From contig CBDFLD010000017.1 of NCBI GenBank assembly GCA_965249005.1, forward strand, positions 248,001 through 312,000: 64,000 nucleotides of DNA, read 5' to 3'. Numbering within the stretch: the first letter of the stretch is position 1; each line of letters begins with the position of its first letter. A model generated the notes under the pieces. That model saw nothing but the letters and a program-made list of their open reading frames with translations. It was not told the DNA's origin and ran no database searches. Made by a program: the position numbers and the translations under genes. This DNA is from CBDFLD01 sp965249005. Lineage in GTDB: Bacteria > Acidobacteriota > UBA6911. Shown here in pieces: positions 18,208 to 27,063 of this stretch.

Positions 18208-19206
18208 ATGAATCAAGACGCGATGACGTTCGTTGCAGGCAGCAGGAAACGCGCAATCATTGTTTGTTTGGGTTTCGGGCTGAGCTTTGCCTGGGCGCAG
18301 AGCGAGCCGCCGGATCCCCGGGCGTGGGGCGACAACCACGTGGGAAAACCCATTCCCGATTACGTTGCGGGAGATGAATGCCTGTTCTGTCATCGCAACG
18401 ACATCGGGCCGACATGGCCTCAGAACGCGCATGGGGTGACGGTGCGCCTCTCTCAGACGGACCCTGGAATGCTGGATCAAATCAAAAACGAACCCGAGTT
18501 GGCCGGTGTCCTGCCCGAAGTTCAGTATTTTTTGGGGAGCCGCGGACGGATTCGGATGATGAGAAAGGAGGGCTACGGCAAGTTCGCCCTGCTGGAAACC
18601 CAGGCGGCTGTTGACCTGGACGGGAGAATCCTTCATTGGCACGGCCTGAAGGCTCAGCGTTGGGATACGCACAAGTTTGGCGACCGTTGTGCCGGGTGCC
18701 ATACGACTGCCGTGGATCCGGCCGACCGAACCTTCTCCGCTTTTGGACTGGACTGCTACACCTGCCACGGCTTTGTCGATCTGGAGCACTCCAACGACAC
18801 CAGGCTGGTTCTTCTATCGAAGAAGGGCCCGAGGGACAAAAGAGTCGTCACCTCCATTTGCGCCCAGTGCCACCTTCGATTCGGCACGTCCCGATCCACC
18901 GGCTTGCCCTACCCGAACAACTTTGTGGCCGGCGACAACCTGCTTCAGGATTTCGAGGTCGATTTCTCCCGGGCCGATGATATGTCACTGAACCCGGGCG
19001 ATCGGCACATCTACCGGAACGTCCGGGAAGTGCTACTTCGCGACGGAGACCGGACCTGTTTGAATTGTCATAACGTCCACAAGGGCTCGAGTCGAAAGCA
19101 TCGACTCGCCTTGAAGACGGATATCTGCGGCGACTGCCACTACGAAGAGGGTCCGATGAAAAGCCTCAAGCCTTTCGAGGTCCACAGCGCTCTTTGTGAG
19201 TATTAA
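18208..19206 (+). CDS. Secreted hexahaem cytochrome c
   Basis: A 332-residue protein with a signal peptide ending FAWA-QS near residue 30 and six haem-binding CxxCH motifs (CLFCH, CAGCH, CYTCH, CAQCH, CLNCH, CGDCH). The uneven spacing resembles the cytochrome c-554 / NapC-nitrite reductase-like families. An insertion of about 100 residues follows the first haem. It is probably a periplasmic electron carrier or oxidoreductase; there is no catalytic lysine motif (CxxCK). It is divergent from the amidohydrolase by 54 bases. The start at 18208 is chosen over 18127, which would overlap the divergent gene; Met 18223 is also possible. Confidence 0.85.
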   Translation: MNQDAMTFVAGSRKRAIIVCLGFGLSFAWAQSEPPDPRAWGDNHVGKPIPDYVAGDECLFCHRNDIGPTWPQNAHGVTVRLSQTDPGMLDQIKNEPELAGVLPEVQYFLGSRGRIRMMRKEGYGKFALLETQAAVDLDGRILHWHGLKAQRWDTHKFGDRCAGCHTTAVDPADRTFSAFGLDCYTCHGFVDLEHSNDTRLVLLSKKGPRDKRVVTSICAQCHLRFGTSRSTGLPYPNNFVAGDNLLQDFEVDFSRADDMSLNPGDRHIYRNVREVLLRDGDRTCLNCHNVHKGSSRKHRLALKTDICGDCHYEEGPMKSLKPFEVHSALCEY

Positions 19207-19226
19207 CTGCTTCTGGAGTGAGCAGC

Positions 19227-19517
19227 CTACAAACCCTTCCCCGCCGAACGAACCCGATCCCGGTAGGCGATACACTGCTCCAGCACCTGCCGGTACTCGT
19301 GGATATCGACGTCCCTTTCGCAGCACAAGAGCATGAGATTCCCATCATCCCGAAAGTTGTCATCCCACTGGATCACCTGTGCGTCGTCCCACTTTGCATC
19401 GTAGGCTCGCATCTTTGGGTCGTCCATGCGATCGAAGTAGGCCCGGAGGTTGATTCCGGTCTCATCGAGGGGCTCTTCGGAGGGGTGTTGCTCGAAATTC
19501 CAAATCGGATGTTGCAT
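19227..19517 (-). CDS. Uncharacterised 96-residue cytoplasmic protein
   Basis: A hydrophilic, acidic protein (MQHPIWNFEQHPSEEP at the start) rich in Asp and Arg, with adjacent cysteines in LLCCERD. No signal peptide or membrane segment is present. The start ATG at 19517 follows GGCGGT. It lies 38 bases downstream of an SDR gene and probably shares its transcript; the gap contains a GCGCTTACCG-type repeat. I do not recognise the family. The composition is protein-like and no better frame exists, so I keep it as a real small gene with moderate confidence. Confidence 0.55.
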   Translation of the reverse strand: MQHPIWNFEQHPSEEPLDETGINLRAYFDRMDDPKMRAYDAKWDDAQVIQWDDNFRDDGNLMLLCCERDVDIHEYRQVLEQCIAYRDRVRSAGKGL

Positions 19518-19555
19518 AAGCGCTTACCGCCGACCGCTTACCGACCCTGACGCAC

Positions 19556-20341
19556 TCAGCGGCGGAGAGCGCCGCCGTCGACGACAATCGTCTGGCCCGT
19601 GACGAAGCTGCTTCGGTCGGATGCCAGGAAGAGGACCGTTTCTCCGATCTCTTTCGGGCGACCCCAACGCTTCAACGCGGAGCTGGAAGCGAGCTCCTGC
19701 CTCAAGTCTGCCGTAAAGGTATCGAAGGTTGCCGGAGTGTTGATCGGGCCGAGCGCCAGAGCGTTGGCGCGAATGTTGAAAGATCCGTACTCCCGTGCCA
19801 CCTCTCTCATGAGGCCGAGGATTGCGGCCTTGGCCATCGTGTACGGGGTTCCCTGAAATCCGGACAGGGCAGGGGTGGAAGAGACAAAGACAATGCTTCC
19901 CTTCTTGGCCTTCATCATCAAAGGGAGCGCTTCGAAGGTACAGTAGAGTGAGCCCATGGCATCGGTCCTATGGACCGCCGTATACCACTTCTCGAGCTGT
20001 TTTCGGGGAGAGCTGTGCAGCGGCGTGGACCAAAGGTCGCTCTGCATCGGGTAACCGGCGTTGTTGACCAGGATATCGAGCCTTCCCGCGGCCCAGCGTC
20101 TCAACTTCCGGAACAGCTCTTCTACACTGGACAACCGGCTCACGTCGACCGCGATGCCACGGCTTCGAACCGAGAAGCGTCGTGCTATCTCCCTTGCGAC
20201 CTCCTTGGATTCGGTCTCGTTCCTCGAGGTCACGGCCACGTTGCAGCTCTCGCTCGCCAGCGATTCCGCCACGGCCTTCCCGACTCCTCGGGAACTCCCG
20301 GTGACCAATGCATACTTGCCTTCCAATATTCCCCGTGCCAT
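19556..20341 (-). CDS. SDR family oxidoreductase
   Basis: A 261-residue NAD(P)-dependent short-chain dehydrogenase/reductase. TGSSRGVG at 14-21 binds the nucleotide, NNAG is at 93-96, catalytic Ser154/155 precedes Tyr167-x3-Lys171 (YTMAK), and the end carries FVTGQTIVVDGG. This is the classical FabG-like layout. The longer stretch between NNAG and the active site (about residues 97-130) is unusual and may form a lid. It is transcribed away from the MATE gene. The substrate is unknown; fatty-acyl or alcohol oxidoreduction are the usual guesses. Confidence 0.88.
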   Translation of the reverse strand: MARGILEGKYALVTGSSRGVGKAVAESLASESCNVAVTSRNETESKEVAREIARRFSVRSRGIAVDVSRLSSVEELFRKLRRWAAGRLDILVNNAGYPMQSDLWSTPLHSSPRKQLEKWYTAVHRTDAMGSLYCTFEALPLMMKAKKGSIVFVSSTPALSGFQGTPYTMAKAAILGLMREVAREYGSFNIRANALALGPINTPATFDTFTADLRQELASSSALKRWGRPKEIGETVLFLASDRSSFVTGQTIVVDGGALRR

Positions 20342-20379
20342 GACACATTCTTATCACGAATGCGGAGTAGAATCGACCC

Positions 20380-21774
20380 ATGGAGCCAGAGCAAAAGTTT
20401 GACCGCAGCCTGATCGAGGGCCCAGTTTTGAAGGCGGTGTGGAGGCTGGCGTGGCCCACTATGCTGCAGAACATGGTTGCAGGACTCCAGGGAATCATCG
20501 ATCACTCTCTGGTCGGAAACCTTGTCGGCTTTGTGGGGAATGCCGCTATCGGCGTGAGCTGGCAGATCTTTCTGGTTGTCGTCGTGTTCGTGAGCTCTCT
20601 CTTTTCGGGCATGGGGGTGCTGGTGGCGCGTTTCGCCGGTGCCGCAGACTCCGCGAAGGTGAATCGTGTGGTCTATCAAGTCTTTCTGACCGCTATCGCG
20701 ATGGCGTGTCTCATCATGGCTCCGCTTGGGTATCTGGCGGCTCCGTTGCTGCTGGATCTGGTGATGGTGGCACCGGAGGTCAAGGCTGAGGCGCTTCCGT
20801 ATATTCGAATCCTCTTCGTATTCAGCGTGGGGATGCTGCTTTTCTTCATGCTGGGTGGCGCCCTGCGCGCGGCAGGGGACGCGCGTACGCCGCTGAGACT
20901 CGGGATCTTCATGACCCTGCTGAATCTGGCGTTGAGCGTGATTCTCATTCGAGGACTCGGGCCCATCCCTGCTTTTGGCACGGCCGGTGCGGCGATGGGA
21001 ACCGTCATCGCTCCTGCCGTGGTGTCGTCGGTGGGGATTTATCTTCTTTTCTCCGGAAGACTCGTTGTCCGATTCTCTCGGAACATGGATTGGAGACCGG
21101 ACTGGGCAATCATCCGAGCGCTTTTTCGTTTTGGACTACCCACAGGATTTCAGGGCATCGCGATGAACGTGGCCGGTGTCATCCTGTTGCGATTCGTTGG
21201 CTCCTTGCCGCAGAGCGCCCAGGCACAGGCCGCCTATACCGTGGGATACACACAACTCTTCTCTCTCATTACCTGGACCTCGGTCGGACTGATGGGAGCC
21301 ACGGCCGCCTTGGCCGGCCAGAACTTGGGTGCTGGCCGGCCGGAACGTTCAAGGCAGTGCGTTGCGGCGTCCGCGGGAATTGGTTTGAGTCTGGCCTTTG
21401 TGCTCGGGCTTCTCTTTCTTCTGATCCCGCAAAGTCTGCTGCGAATATTCGGCATGGTAAATCCGGAAGTCGTGGAACTCGGCGAGCAGCTACTTCGCTA
21501 TTTGAGCGTGTCGGGTCTCTTTGTCACCGTCGCTCTCGTGCATACGGGAGGGCTTCAGGGCACGGGTGATACGCGCAGCCCTTTCTACATTACCCTCGTC
21601 TCGCAGATCGGGATTCCCCTGTCGTATTGCGGCATGGTGCAGGGACTCCGGGGTCTGGAGCCGAGCGACGTCTGGTTGGCGATTGTTCTTGGCCATTTGG
21701 CTCGCGCTGTTCTGTCATTTTTGAGATTTCGACAAGGCAAGTGGAAGGACATCCGAGTGGAGATTGAACGCTGA
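20380..21774 (+). CDS. MATE family multidrug exporter
   Basis: A 464-residue inner membrane protein with about 12 helices in two related halves, of the NorM/DinF class that exports cationic compounds in exchange for Na+ or H+. Typical segments are the start VWRLAWPTMLQNMVAG, GGALRAAGDARTP in the first half and HTGGLQGTGDTRSP in the second. A TAGAAT at 20368-20373 lies only seven bases before the ATG and no ribosome site is seen, so the message may be leaderless. Its 3' end faces the frameshifted aminotransferase. Confidence 0.92.
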   Translation: MEPEQKFDRSLIEGPVLKAVWRLAWPTMLQNMVAGLQGIIDHSLVGNLVGFVGNAAIGVSWQIFLVVVVFVSSLFSGMGVLVARFAGAADSAKVNRVVYQVFLTAIAMACLIMAPLGYLAAPLLLDLVMVAPEVKAEALPYIRILFVFSVGMLLFFMLGGALRAAGDARTPLRLGIFMTLLNLALSVILIRGLGPIPAFGTAGAAMGTVIAPAVVSSVGIYLLFSGRLVVRFSRNMDWRPDWAIIRALFRFGLPTGFQGIAMNVAGVILLRFVGSLPQSAQAQAAYTVGYTQLFSLITWTSVGLMGATAALAGQNLGAGRPERSRQCVAASAGIGLSLAFVLGLLFLLIPQSLLRIFGMVNPEVVELGEQLLRYLSVSGLFVTVALVHTGGLQGTGDTRSPFYITLVSQIGIPLSYCGMVQGLRGLEPSDVWLAIVLGHLARAVLSFLRFRQGKWKDIRVEIER

Positions 21775-21784
21775 GCGCCTTGTG

Positions 21785-22953
21785 TCAAAGCTCGTCCACA
21801 GTTTGTACCAACTGTGGTAACACCGTTTCGAGACGGGTTGGCTCTTGGACAAAACTGAGGATCAGATGATCGGGTTCCAGGTCGTAAAAGTGTCCGGGAT
21901 GCACGAGCAGGTGGTCCTTTTTCAGGAGAGTTTCGGCAGCTTTGTCTTCGGAGGCGTCCAGTCGCAGGGTCAGGAAGAACCCCCCCCTCCGGCTCGACGA
22001 AATGCAGTCGAGAACAATTCCGAAGAATCCCGATTGCCAGGGATCTCCGCCTGCCGATTTCATGCTGGTACTCCGTGAGGAACTGTCGACCTTCCCGGAA
22101 AAGCCGAGAGGTCAATGCCTGCGCAATCTCACTCACCGACAGATACGTATCGGAGATGAGCTCGAGACAGCCCATGGCTTTCTCGACCCTTTTGTTGTCC
22201 CCTGTCAATCCCATCCAGCTGAGCTTTATCCCTGGGAGCGCAAACATCTTGGAGAACCCGTTCAGGGTAAAAACGAGCGGCGCGTCCTGGGCGGCGATCC
22301 GCGGCAGTCGGCTCCCGTCGAAGACGAACTCACCGAAGACCTCGTCGCTGACGATGGCGAGATCGTGTCGTCGGGCGATCTCTGCGATTTGGAGCAATTC
22401 ATATTTGCGGGCAACGTAACCCGTGGGATTGTGAGGAGAAATCAACACGATTGCACGCGTTGCAGTGGAGACGGATGCTTCGAGAAAGTCCAGATCGATC
22501 GCCCAGCCACGAGCTTCGACGTGCCGGTAGGGCACCATCCGCACACCACAGAGCTCGGCGATGTACTCAAAAAGCGGGTATGAGGGCTGGGGGCAGAGAA
22601 TCTCGTCGCCCCGGTCGGCCACGGTTTGGAAGCAATACTGGTAGGCTGTGCTGGTGCCCGGAGTCAGCAGGACGTTTTCCGGCAACAATGAGATTCCCGC
22701 CTCTCGATAGTAGGTGGCAATCGAATCGCGCGCGCCTCTTTGTCCACGAGGATCAGGCTTATAACTCGCAGTCGCGCGGCAGGCCTCGATCACCATCCGC
22801 TCAAAGAGAGGGGGGGGGGAACTGTAGCTTTGAATCCTCCGGCAGTCCGGAGACGAGGTTGCGAATCTCGGTTCCCCTGGACTGCAGCGCGTGGTGAATC
22901 CGGTAGAGGGAATTCGTTTCGCCGGGCAGGCGATCCACTAGCTTGGAAAACAT
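21785..22953 (-). pseudogene. Class I/II PLP aminotransferase interrupted by two homopolymer frameshifts
   Basis: Three reading-frame segments together form one fold-type I aminotransferase of about 389 residues. The start is MFSKLVDRLPGETNS (ATG at 22953). A ten-base C run on the coding strand (22810-22819) then shifts the frame; with nine it would read FPPPLFERMVIEA. The middle carries ISPHNPTG and the PLP lysine in NGFSKMFALPG. An eight-base run (21980-21987) shifts again; with seven it would read EPEGGFFLTLRL and run to the stop at 21785. Both changes are single extra bases. Either sequencing error, recent decay or phase variation could explain them. The upstream neighbours are a dihaem peroxidase and a ferredoxin, each 31 bases apart. 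Confidence 0.85.
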
Positions 22954-22984
22954 CGGTTGGAAAACGAGGACGACGGCCTAATGA

Positions 22985-24043
22985 CTACGGGAGTGCCGGC
23001 TCTTCGAGCTTGCCCTGACAGTCCAAAGACCTTAGAAAAGCCAGGAGGTCGCTCTTTTCCTCCGGCGTCACATCCACCTTCTTTAGGTTTTCAGTGTCCA
23101 AGTATGGGTTTGGATAACCGCCACCCAGCATGAAGTCCACCGCTTCTTCCAGTGTCGCCTTGCTTCCATTGTGGAAGTAGGGAGCGGTCCTGGAGATGTT
23201 TCTCAGCGTCGGAGTTTTGAAGGCTCCCATATCCTTGTCTTCGCTGGTGACCTTTTTTCGTCCTACGTCCGGCTCGCTCGCATCCATTCCCACCCCCACG
23301 TTGTGGTACTCGAGATCGGTCAGTAGGTTCCCCGCATGGCAGGTGCCGCAGTCCGCCTTTCCGCGAAACAATTCCCATCCTCGCTGAGCCGATTCACTCA
23401 TGGCCGACTCGTCTCCCTGGTTGAACCGGTCAAAGGCGGTGTCTCCGCAGTAAAAGGTCCGCTCGTAGGCGGTGATCGCCTGCATCATATTGTCGGCGGT
23501 GGCGTCAGATCCGAAAACTCTCTGGAACTGTGCGTGGTATCCCGGAATGGCGTTGATCTGGGCCACAATGTCGTCGACTTTCGCCTTGGCGCCCATATTG
23601 CCCCCGGTCCAAGCTGCCTTGGCCTGCGCTTCCATGGCCCCGCTGCGGCCGTCCCAGTAGAACTCGGTATGGTAGCCGATGTTCCACAGAGGAGGGCTAC
23701 TGCGTGTCAGCTTCTTTCCTGCCGCGCCTACCGCGGTTGGAAGACCGTCGGTCATTCCATGCTGGTTCTGATGACAGGAGTAGCAAGAGCGAGACCCATC
23801 CACGCTGAGCCGCGCGTCGAAGAACAGCTGCCTGCCCAGAGCCACCTTTTCCGGCGTTGTCGGGTTATCCGGCGGATCGGGGATGGGGTCGAATCCCGCA
23901 GGAGGCTCCGGGAGTGGGAGAATCTCGGGCACGAAGGCCGGCTCACTTTCTTCTCCACTGTCCGTGCTACACGCTGCCCAGATCAACGCCATCAAGACGA
24001 CAGCTGCCAGCAGCAGAACGGGACTTGTACGCGTCGAAACCAT
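22985..24043 (-). CDS. Dihaem cytochrome c peroxidase family protein
   Basis: A 352-residue exported protein with two haem motifs, CYSCH (87-91) and CGTCH (232-236), in the arrangement of bacterial dihaem peroxidases (CcpA/MauG superfamily). LGRQLFFDARLSVDGS and the late FKTPTLRNISRTAPYFHNGS are family hallmarks. The N-terminus has a hydrophobic segment and a cysteine at residue 25 (WAACS), suggesting a lipoprotein. The family reduces H2O2 with electrons from small cytochromes or modifies protein tryptophans. The ATG at 24043 has a perfect AAAGGAGG. It sits in a leftward cluster after a ferredoxin gene. Confidence 0.92.
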   Translation of the reverse strand: MVSTRTSPVLLLAAVVLMALIWAACSTDSGEESEPAFVPEILPLPEPPAGFDPIPDPPDNPTTPEKVALGRQLFFDARLSVDGSRSCYSCHQNQHGMTDGLPTAVGAAGKKLTRSSPPLWNIGYHTEFYWDGRSGAMEAQAKAAWTGGNMGAKAKVDDIVAQINAIPGYHAQFQRVFGSDATADNMMQAITAYERTFYCGDTAFDRFNQGDESAMSESAQRGWELFRGKADCGTCHAGNLLTDLEYHNVGVGMDASEPDVGRKKVTSEDKDMGAFKTPTLRNISRTAPYFHNGSKATLEEAVDFMLGGGYPNPYLDTENLKKVDVTPEEKSDLLAFLRSLDCQGKLEEPALP

Positions 24044-24074
24044 ACACAGCCTCCTTTCGAGGATTGAGTTTGCC

Positions 24075-24332
24075 CTACTTCCAATAGTCGTAGTTGATCT
24101 GAATGAAGCTCTTCCACTTCTCCGGAGTTTCCTCTTCAGGGAAAATGGCCGCCACCGGGCAGGCAGGTTCACAGGCTCCGCAATCGATACACTCATCGGG
24201 ATTGATGTAGAGCTGTTCCGCCGCCTCGAAGCCGTCTGCATCCTTTCGAGGGTGGATGCAATCCACCGGGCAAACGTCCACGCAGGCGGTGTCTTTGGTG
24301 CCAATACAAGGTTCCGCGATGATATATGTCAT
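24075..24332 (-). CDS. fdxA: Bacterial 7Fe/8Fe-type ferredoxin
   Basis: An 85-residue electron carrier with two iron-sulfur binding regions. The first (C-x7-C-x3-CPxxC in IGTKDTACVDVCPVDC) has the wide spacing of the 3Fe-4S or seven-iron type. The second is CIDCGACEPACP for a 4Fe-4S cluster. The C-terminal tail is short, as in FdxA-like proteins of about 80-110 residues. AGGAGG precedes the ATG. It is first in a leftward set with the dihaem peroxidase and the aminotransferase; the electron partner is not evident. The gap to the IS element to the right, about 250 bases, holds no gene I can see. Confidence 0.9.
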   Translation of the reverse strand: MTYIIAEPCIGTKDTACVDVCPVDCIHPRKDADGFEAAEQLYINPDECIDCGACEPACPVAAIFPEEETPEKWKSFIQINYDYWK

Positions 24333-24611
24333 GGGTCCTCCTGTCGTTCGTGCCTTGGGGTCCCAACCGCTACGCCCCCAACAGCCCGAAGCTTACCAGA
24401 CCAATCAAAGTAGGCTTTCGCAAGATCAAGTGACGTTCTTTGACTTTGACCTCCATTTCGTACCCTAATCCAAAAGATTTGTCGATAGGAAACTTTCATT
24501 CCCGCCGGGCGTCGCATCCTCCGGCGCCGCCATTTGAGGCGGGTGAGTTTCGCCGCCCCGTGTCTGAGTTCCACACTCGGTGATGTAACTTTGCTTGTGT
24601 AAAAAGAAAGA

Positions 24612-24675
24612 GGGTGTAAGTTTGGTTTTTTTGCTGCGATGGCAAAAACCAACTCCAAGAAAGGAGCTTACACCC
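24612..24675 (+). promoter_or_regulatory. Leader hairpin around the transposase ribosome-binding site
   Basis: GGGTGTAAG (24612-24620) pairs with CTTACACCC (24667-24675), and TTGGTTTTT (24622-24630) with AAAAACCAA (24644-24652). The AAGGAG ribosome site (24661-24666) sits in the bulge between the two stems, and the start codon is two bases past the outer arm. Transcripts read in from outside would fold this way and block translation, a control known in other insertion sequences. The role here is inferred. Confidence 0.6.
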
Positions 24676-24676
24676 A

Positions 24677-25876
24677 ATGGCGAAATTAACACCGATGACC
24701 GAACAATTCCAACATTTCCTTGATGAGGTAAAAGAAGACTTTTGGGGAGATGTGTATAGCAAGACAAAGCTGGCGTGGAAACGGTATTTCGAGACTGAAT
24801 CACAGCGGCAGAGAGACCGTTATTGTGGCTTTGGATGGTATGAAAGAGGTGGGCAGAGAAAGAGAGAGTACCGCAATGGATACTATGAACGGGACTTTGT
24901 GACCCGCTTTGGAACGTTACGGTTGCGGATTGCCCGGAGCCGGAACAAGAATTTTCTCCCGAAGGGATTACAACGGTTTCAACGACGAGCTGACGAGGTA
25001 ACGTTGCTGATACGAGAGGCGTTTCTCAGAGGAATCAGCACACGGACGGTGGGACGGATTGTGGCGATCATGACGGGAGAAGTTGTCAGTGCACAGACGG
25101 TATCGCAGCTGACACGAGAGCTAGATGAAGCAGTACAGCGATTTCACCGAGCTCGGTTGAGTGACGAATGGAAGACACTGTTTCTGGACGGAGTGAGTCT
25201 GAGGGTAAGACGTCCGAGTGGGCGGAAACGGGTGCAGATGCTGGTGGCCTACGGGGTGAGAGCGGATGGTAGCCGGCAGCTTTTGGCATTTATGCGCAGC
25301 AGTGGAGAGAGTCAAGCTGCCTGGGAAGGACTCTTAGGAGATCTGTACCGGCGTGGTATAGAGGGAGATAACCTCGAGCTGATTGTGACCGACGGCTGTG
25401 CAGGTCTGGCAGCGGCCATTGAAACGATCTATCCGAGAGCTCAGCACCAACGCTGCTGGGCACATAAGATGCGAAACATCGTCAATTCAGTCCGAAAGTG
25501 CGATCGAGACCAGATCAAGCAGGATGCACGGGCCATCTACCAGGCCGATAGCCGTCGGGATGCACTGACAGCTTTCAGGAGGCTGAAGCGTTGCTGGCAC
25601 AAGGATTATCCGAAGATGGTGAATCGATTGGAGAAGGATCTCCCTGAGTTACTGGCCTTTTACAGCTTCCCACGGCCTCTGTGGAAGAAGCTACGAACCA
25701 CCAACGTCATCGAACGCTGCTTCGTTGAGGTTCGACGGAGAACGCGTCCGATGGTTTGCTTTGTTAATGTCCAGAGTGTCGACAGAATCATTTACTCGAT
25801 CTTCCATCGATTCAATCTCGATTGGAAGGAACAACGACCAACTCGTACCCTCGACCTTTTTACACAAGCAGCTTGA
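24677..25876 (+). CDS. IS256-family (mutator-type) transposase
   Basis: A 399-residue DDE transposase. The catalytic triad fits Asp in FLDGV, Asp in IVTDGCAGL and Glu in TTNVIERCF, with the C/H motif HQRCWAHKMRN typical of the mutator superfamily between them. The N-terminal third (YCGFGWYERGGQRKREYRNGYYERDF) matches the zinc-binding and DNA-binding region. The frame is intact, so the element could be active. The stop lies inside the right inverted repeat. The ATG at 24677 follows AAGGAG within a hairpin leader. Confidence 0.95.
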   Translation: MAKLTPMTEQFQHFLDEVKEDFWGDVYSKTKLAWKRYFETESQRQRDRYCGFGWYERGGQRKREYRNGYYERDFVTRFGTLRLRIARSRNKNFLPKGLQRFQRRADEVTLLIREAFLRGISTRTVGRIVAIMTGEVVSAQTVSQLTRELDEAVQRFHRARLSDEWKTLFLDGVSLRVRRPSGRKRVQMLVAYGVRADGSRQLLAFMRSSGESQAAWEGLLGDLYRRGIEGDNLELIVTDGCAGLAAAIETIYPRAQHQRCWAHKMRNIVNSVRKCDRDQIKQDARAIYQADSRRDALTAFRRLKRCWHKDYPKMVNRLEKDLPELLAFYSFPRPLWKKLRTTNVIERCFVEVRRRTRPMVCFVNVQSVDRIIYSIFHRFNLDWKEQRPTRTLDLFTQAA

Positions 25877-25975
25877 CATGACTCAGTCAGCGCTGAGTGT
25901 TGCCAAGCCTGCACCTTACAGGTAATGTATCGAGGAACGCATCAGCCCTTTCTTCAATGACGCAGGTGATGATCA

Positions 25976-26947
25976 ATGGAATTCAAAACACTCGCGGGTA
26001 CGGACTTGAACGTCTCCAGTATCTCCATCGGAACGATGACGTTCGGAGGGCAGGTCTCTGAAGACGACGCGATCCACATGGTAGATCACTGCCTGGAGGC
26101 GGGCATCAATTTCTTCGATACGGCCAACGTCTACAACGCTGGGTTATCCGAGGCAATTACCGGGAAGGCGCTCAAAGGCCGCAGGCACAAGGTTGTGCTT
26201 GCGAGCAAACTGCGTGGGAAGATGGGGGAAGAGCCGGACGATTCCGGCCTGTCTCGAGCAGCCGTTCGTAAGGCAGTCGATGATACCTTGGGGCGCCTGC
26301 AGACGGATTACCTCGATCTTTACTATCTACACCAACCCGATTGGGACACGCCAATCGAGGAGACGCTTGCCGCCATGGATGACTTGGTGGCGGCAGGCAA
26401 GGTGCGGTACCCTGCCACCTCCAACTATGCCGCCTGGCAGATTGGGCAGATGCTTTGGGTTTCGGAGAATCACGGCTATACGCCGCCGAGAGTCTCACAA
26501 CCGATGTACAACATGCTCTCCCGAGGAATCGAGCAGGAGTACCTCGCTTTTTGTCGAGAGTTCGACATTTCCGTCATCGCTTATAACCCATTGGCCGCGG
26601 GGCTGCTGACTGGAAAGCACAGGGGGAAGGAATTGCCCCAGGGCGGGACACGCTTCGATGGAAACAAGATGTACATGGATCGCTTCTGGCACCCCAGCTA
26701 TTTCCAGGCGGTAGAGGAGACTGCGACGTTGGCGGAGCAGGCAGGGATTTCGATGGTCGAGTTGGCCTTTCGCTGGCTTCTGAGTCAGGACATCGTCGAC
26801 AGTGTGATATTGGGAGCAACCCGCATGGAACACCTCAAAGAAAACATGAAGGCTTGCGAGTCCGGCCAATTGCCGGAAGAAATCCTGAAGGGGTGCGATG
26901 AGATTTGGCAGAGACTCCGAGGTTGCACTCCGAACTACAACAGGTAG
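25976..26947 (+). CDS. Aldo/keto reductase
   Basis: A 323-residue NADPH-dependent (beta/alpha)8-barrel oxidoreductase. The catalytic tetrad is visible: Asp48, Tyr53, Lys78 and His119 (FFDTANVY, ASKLRG, YYLHQPD). The cofactor region near residue 270 (VDSVILGATRMEHLKEN) fits NADP binding. It resembles the YajO/Tas-like group acting on small aldehydes and ketones. It begins about 100 bases right of the IS element and is convergent with a symporter gene. The natural substrate is unknown. A second aldo/keto reductase of a different subgroup lies at 51.2 kb. Confidence 0.9.
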   Translation: MEFKTLAGTDLNVSSISIGTMTFGGQVSEDDAIHMVDHCLEAGINFFDTANVYNAGLSEAITGKALKGRRHKVVLASKLRGKMGEEPDDSGLSRAAVRKAVDDTLGRLQTDYLDLYYLHQPDWDTPIEETLAAMDDLVAAGKVRYPATSNYAAWQIGQMLWVSENHGYTPPRVSQPMYNMLSRGIEQEYLAFCREFDISVIAYNPLAAGLLTGKHRGKELPQGGTRFDGNKMYMDRFWHPSYFQAVEETATLAEQAGISMVELAFRWLLSQDIVDSVILGATRMEHLKENMKACESGQLPEEILKGCDEIWQRLRGCTPNYNR

Positions 26948-27063
26948 TCAGCCTGCAGGTTTCCGTCCATGGCCTCTCTGCCACGCATGTCTGTGCAACG
27001 AGAATTCAAACAGAGTCACAGCCATCAGCCTTCCCCTTTCCAGGGTGGGTGAGGGTTGGAAGG

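Larger units (their letters stand above)
24583..25879 (+). mobile_element. IS256-family insertion sequence, complete
   Basis: An element of about 1.3 kb carrying one transposase. The ends are inverted repeats. A perfect 14-base core, GCTTGTGTAAAAAG (24593-24606), pairs with CTTTTTACACAAGC (25856-25869). Imperfect pairing extends outward to ATGT at 24583 and ACAT at 25879 (about 20 of 24 positions). Flanks ACTCGGTG on the left and ACTCAGTC one base beyond the right end agree in six of eight positions and may be an aged target duplication; this is weak. The base composition is more AT-rich than the surroundings, fitting recent arrival. Confidence 0.85.

Noticed and set aside
18154..18789. N-terminal extension of the M20 amidohydrolase
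   Set aside because: It lies antisense to the hexahaem cytochrome gene and precedes a perfect signal peptide start.
21585..21784. C-terminal tail of the aminotransferase overlapping the MATE gene
   Set aside because: It is out-of-frame reading after the second homopolymer; the true end is at 21785 in the other frame.
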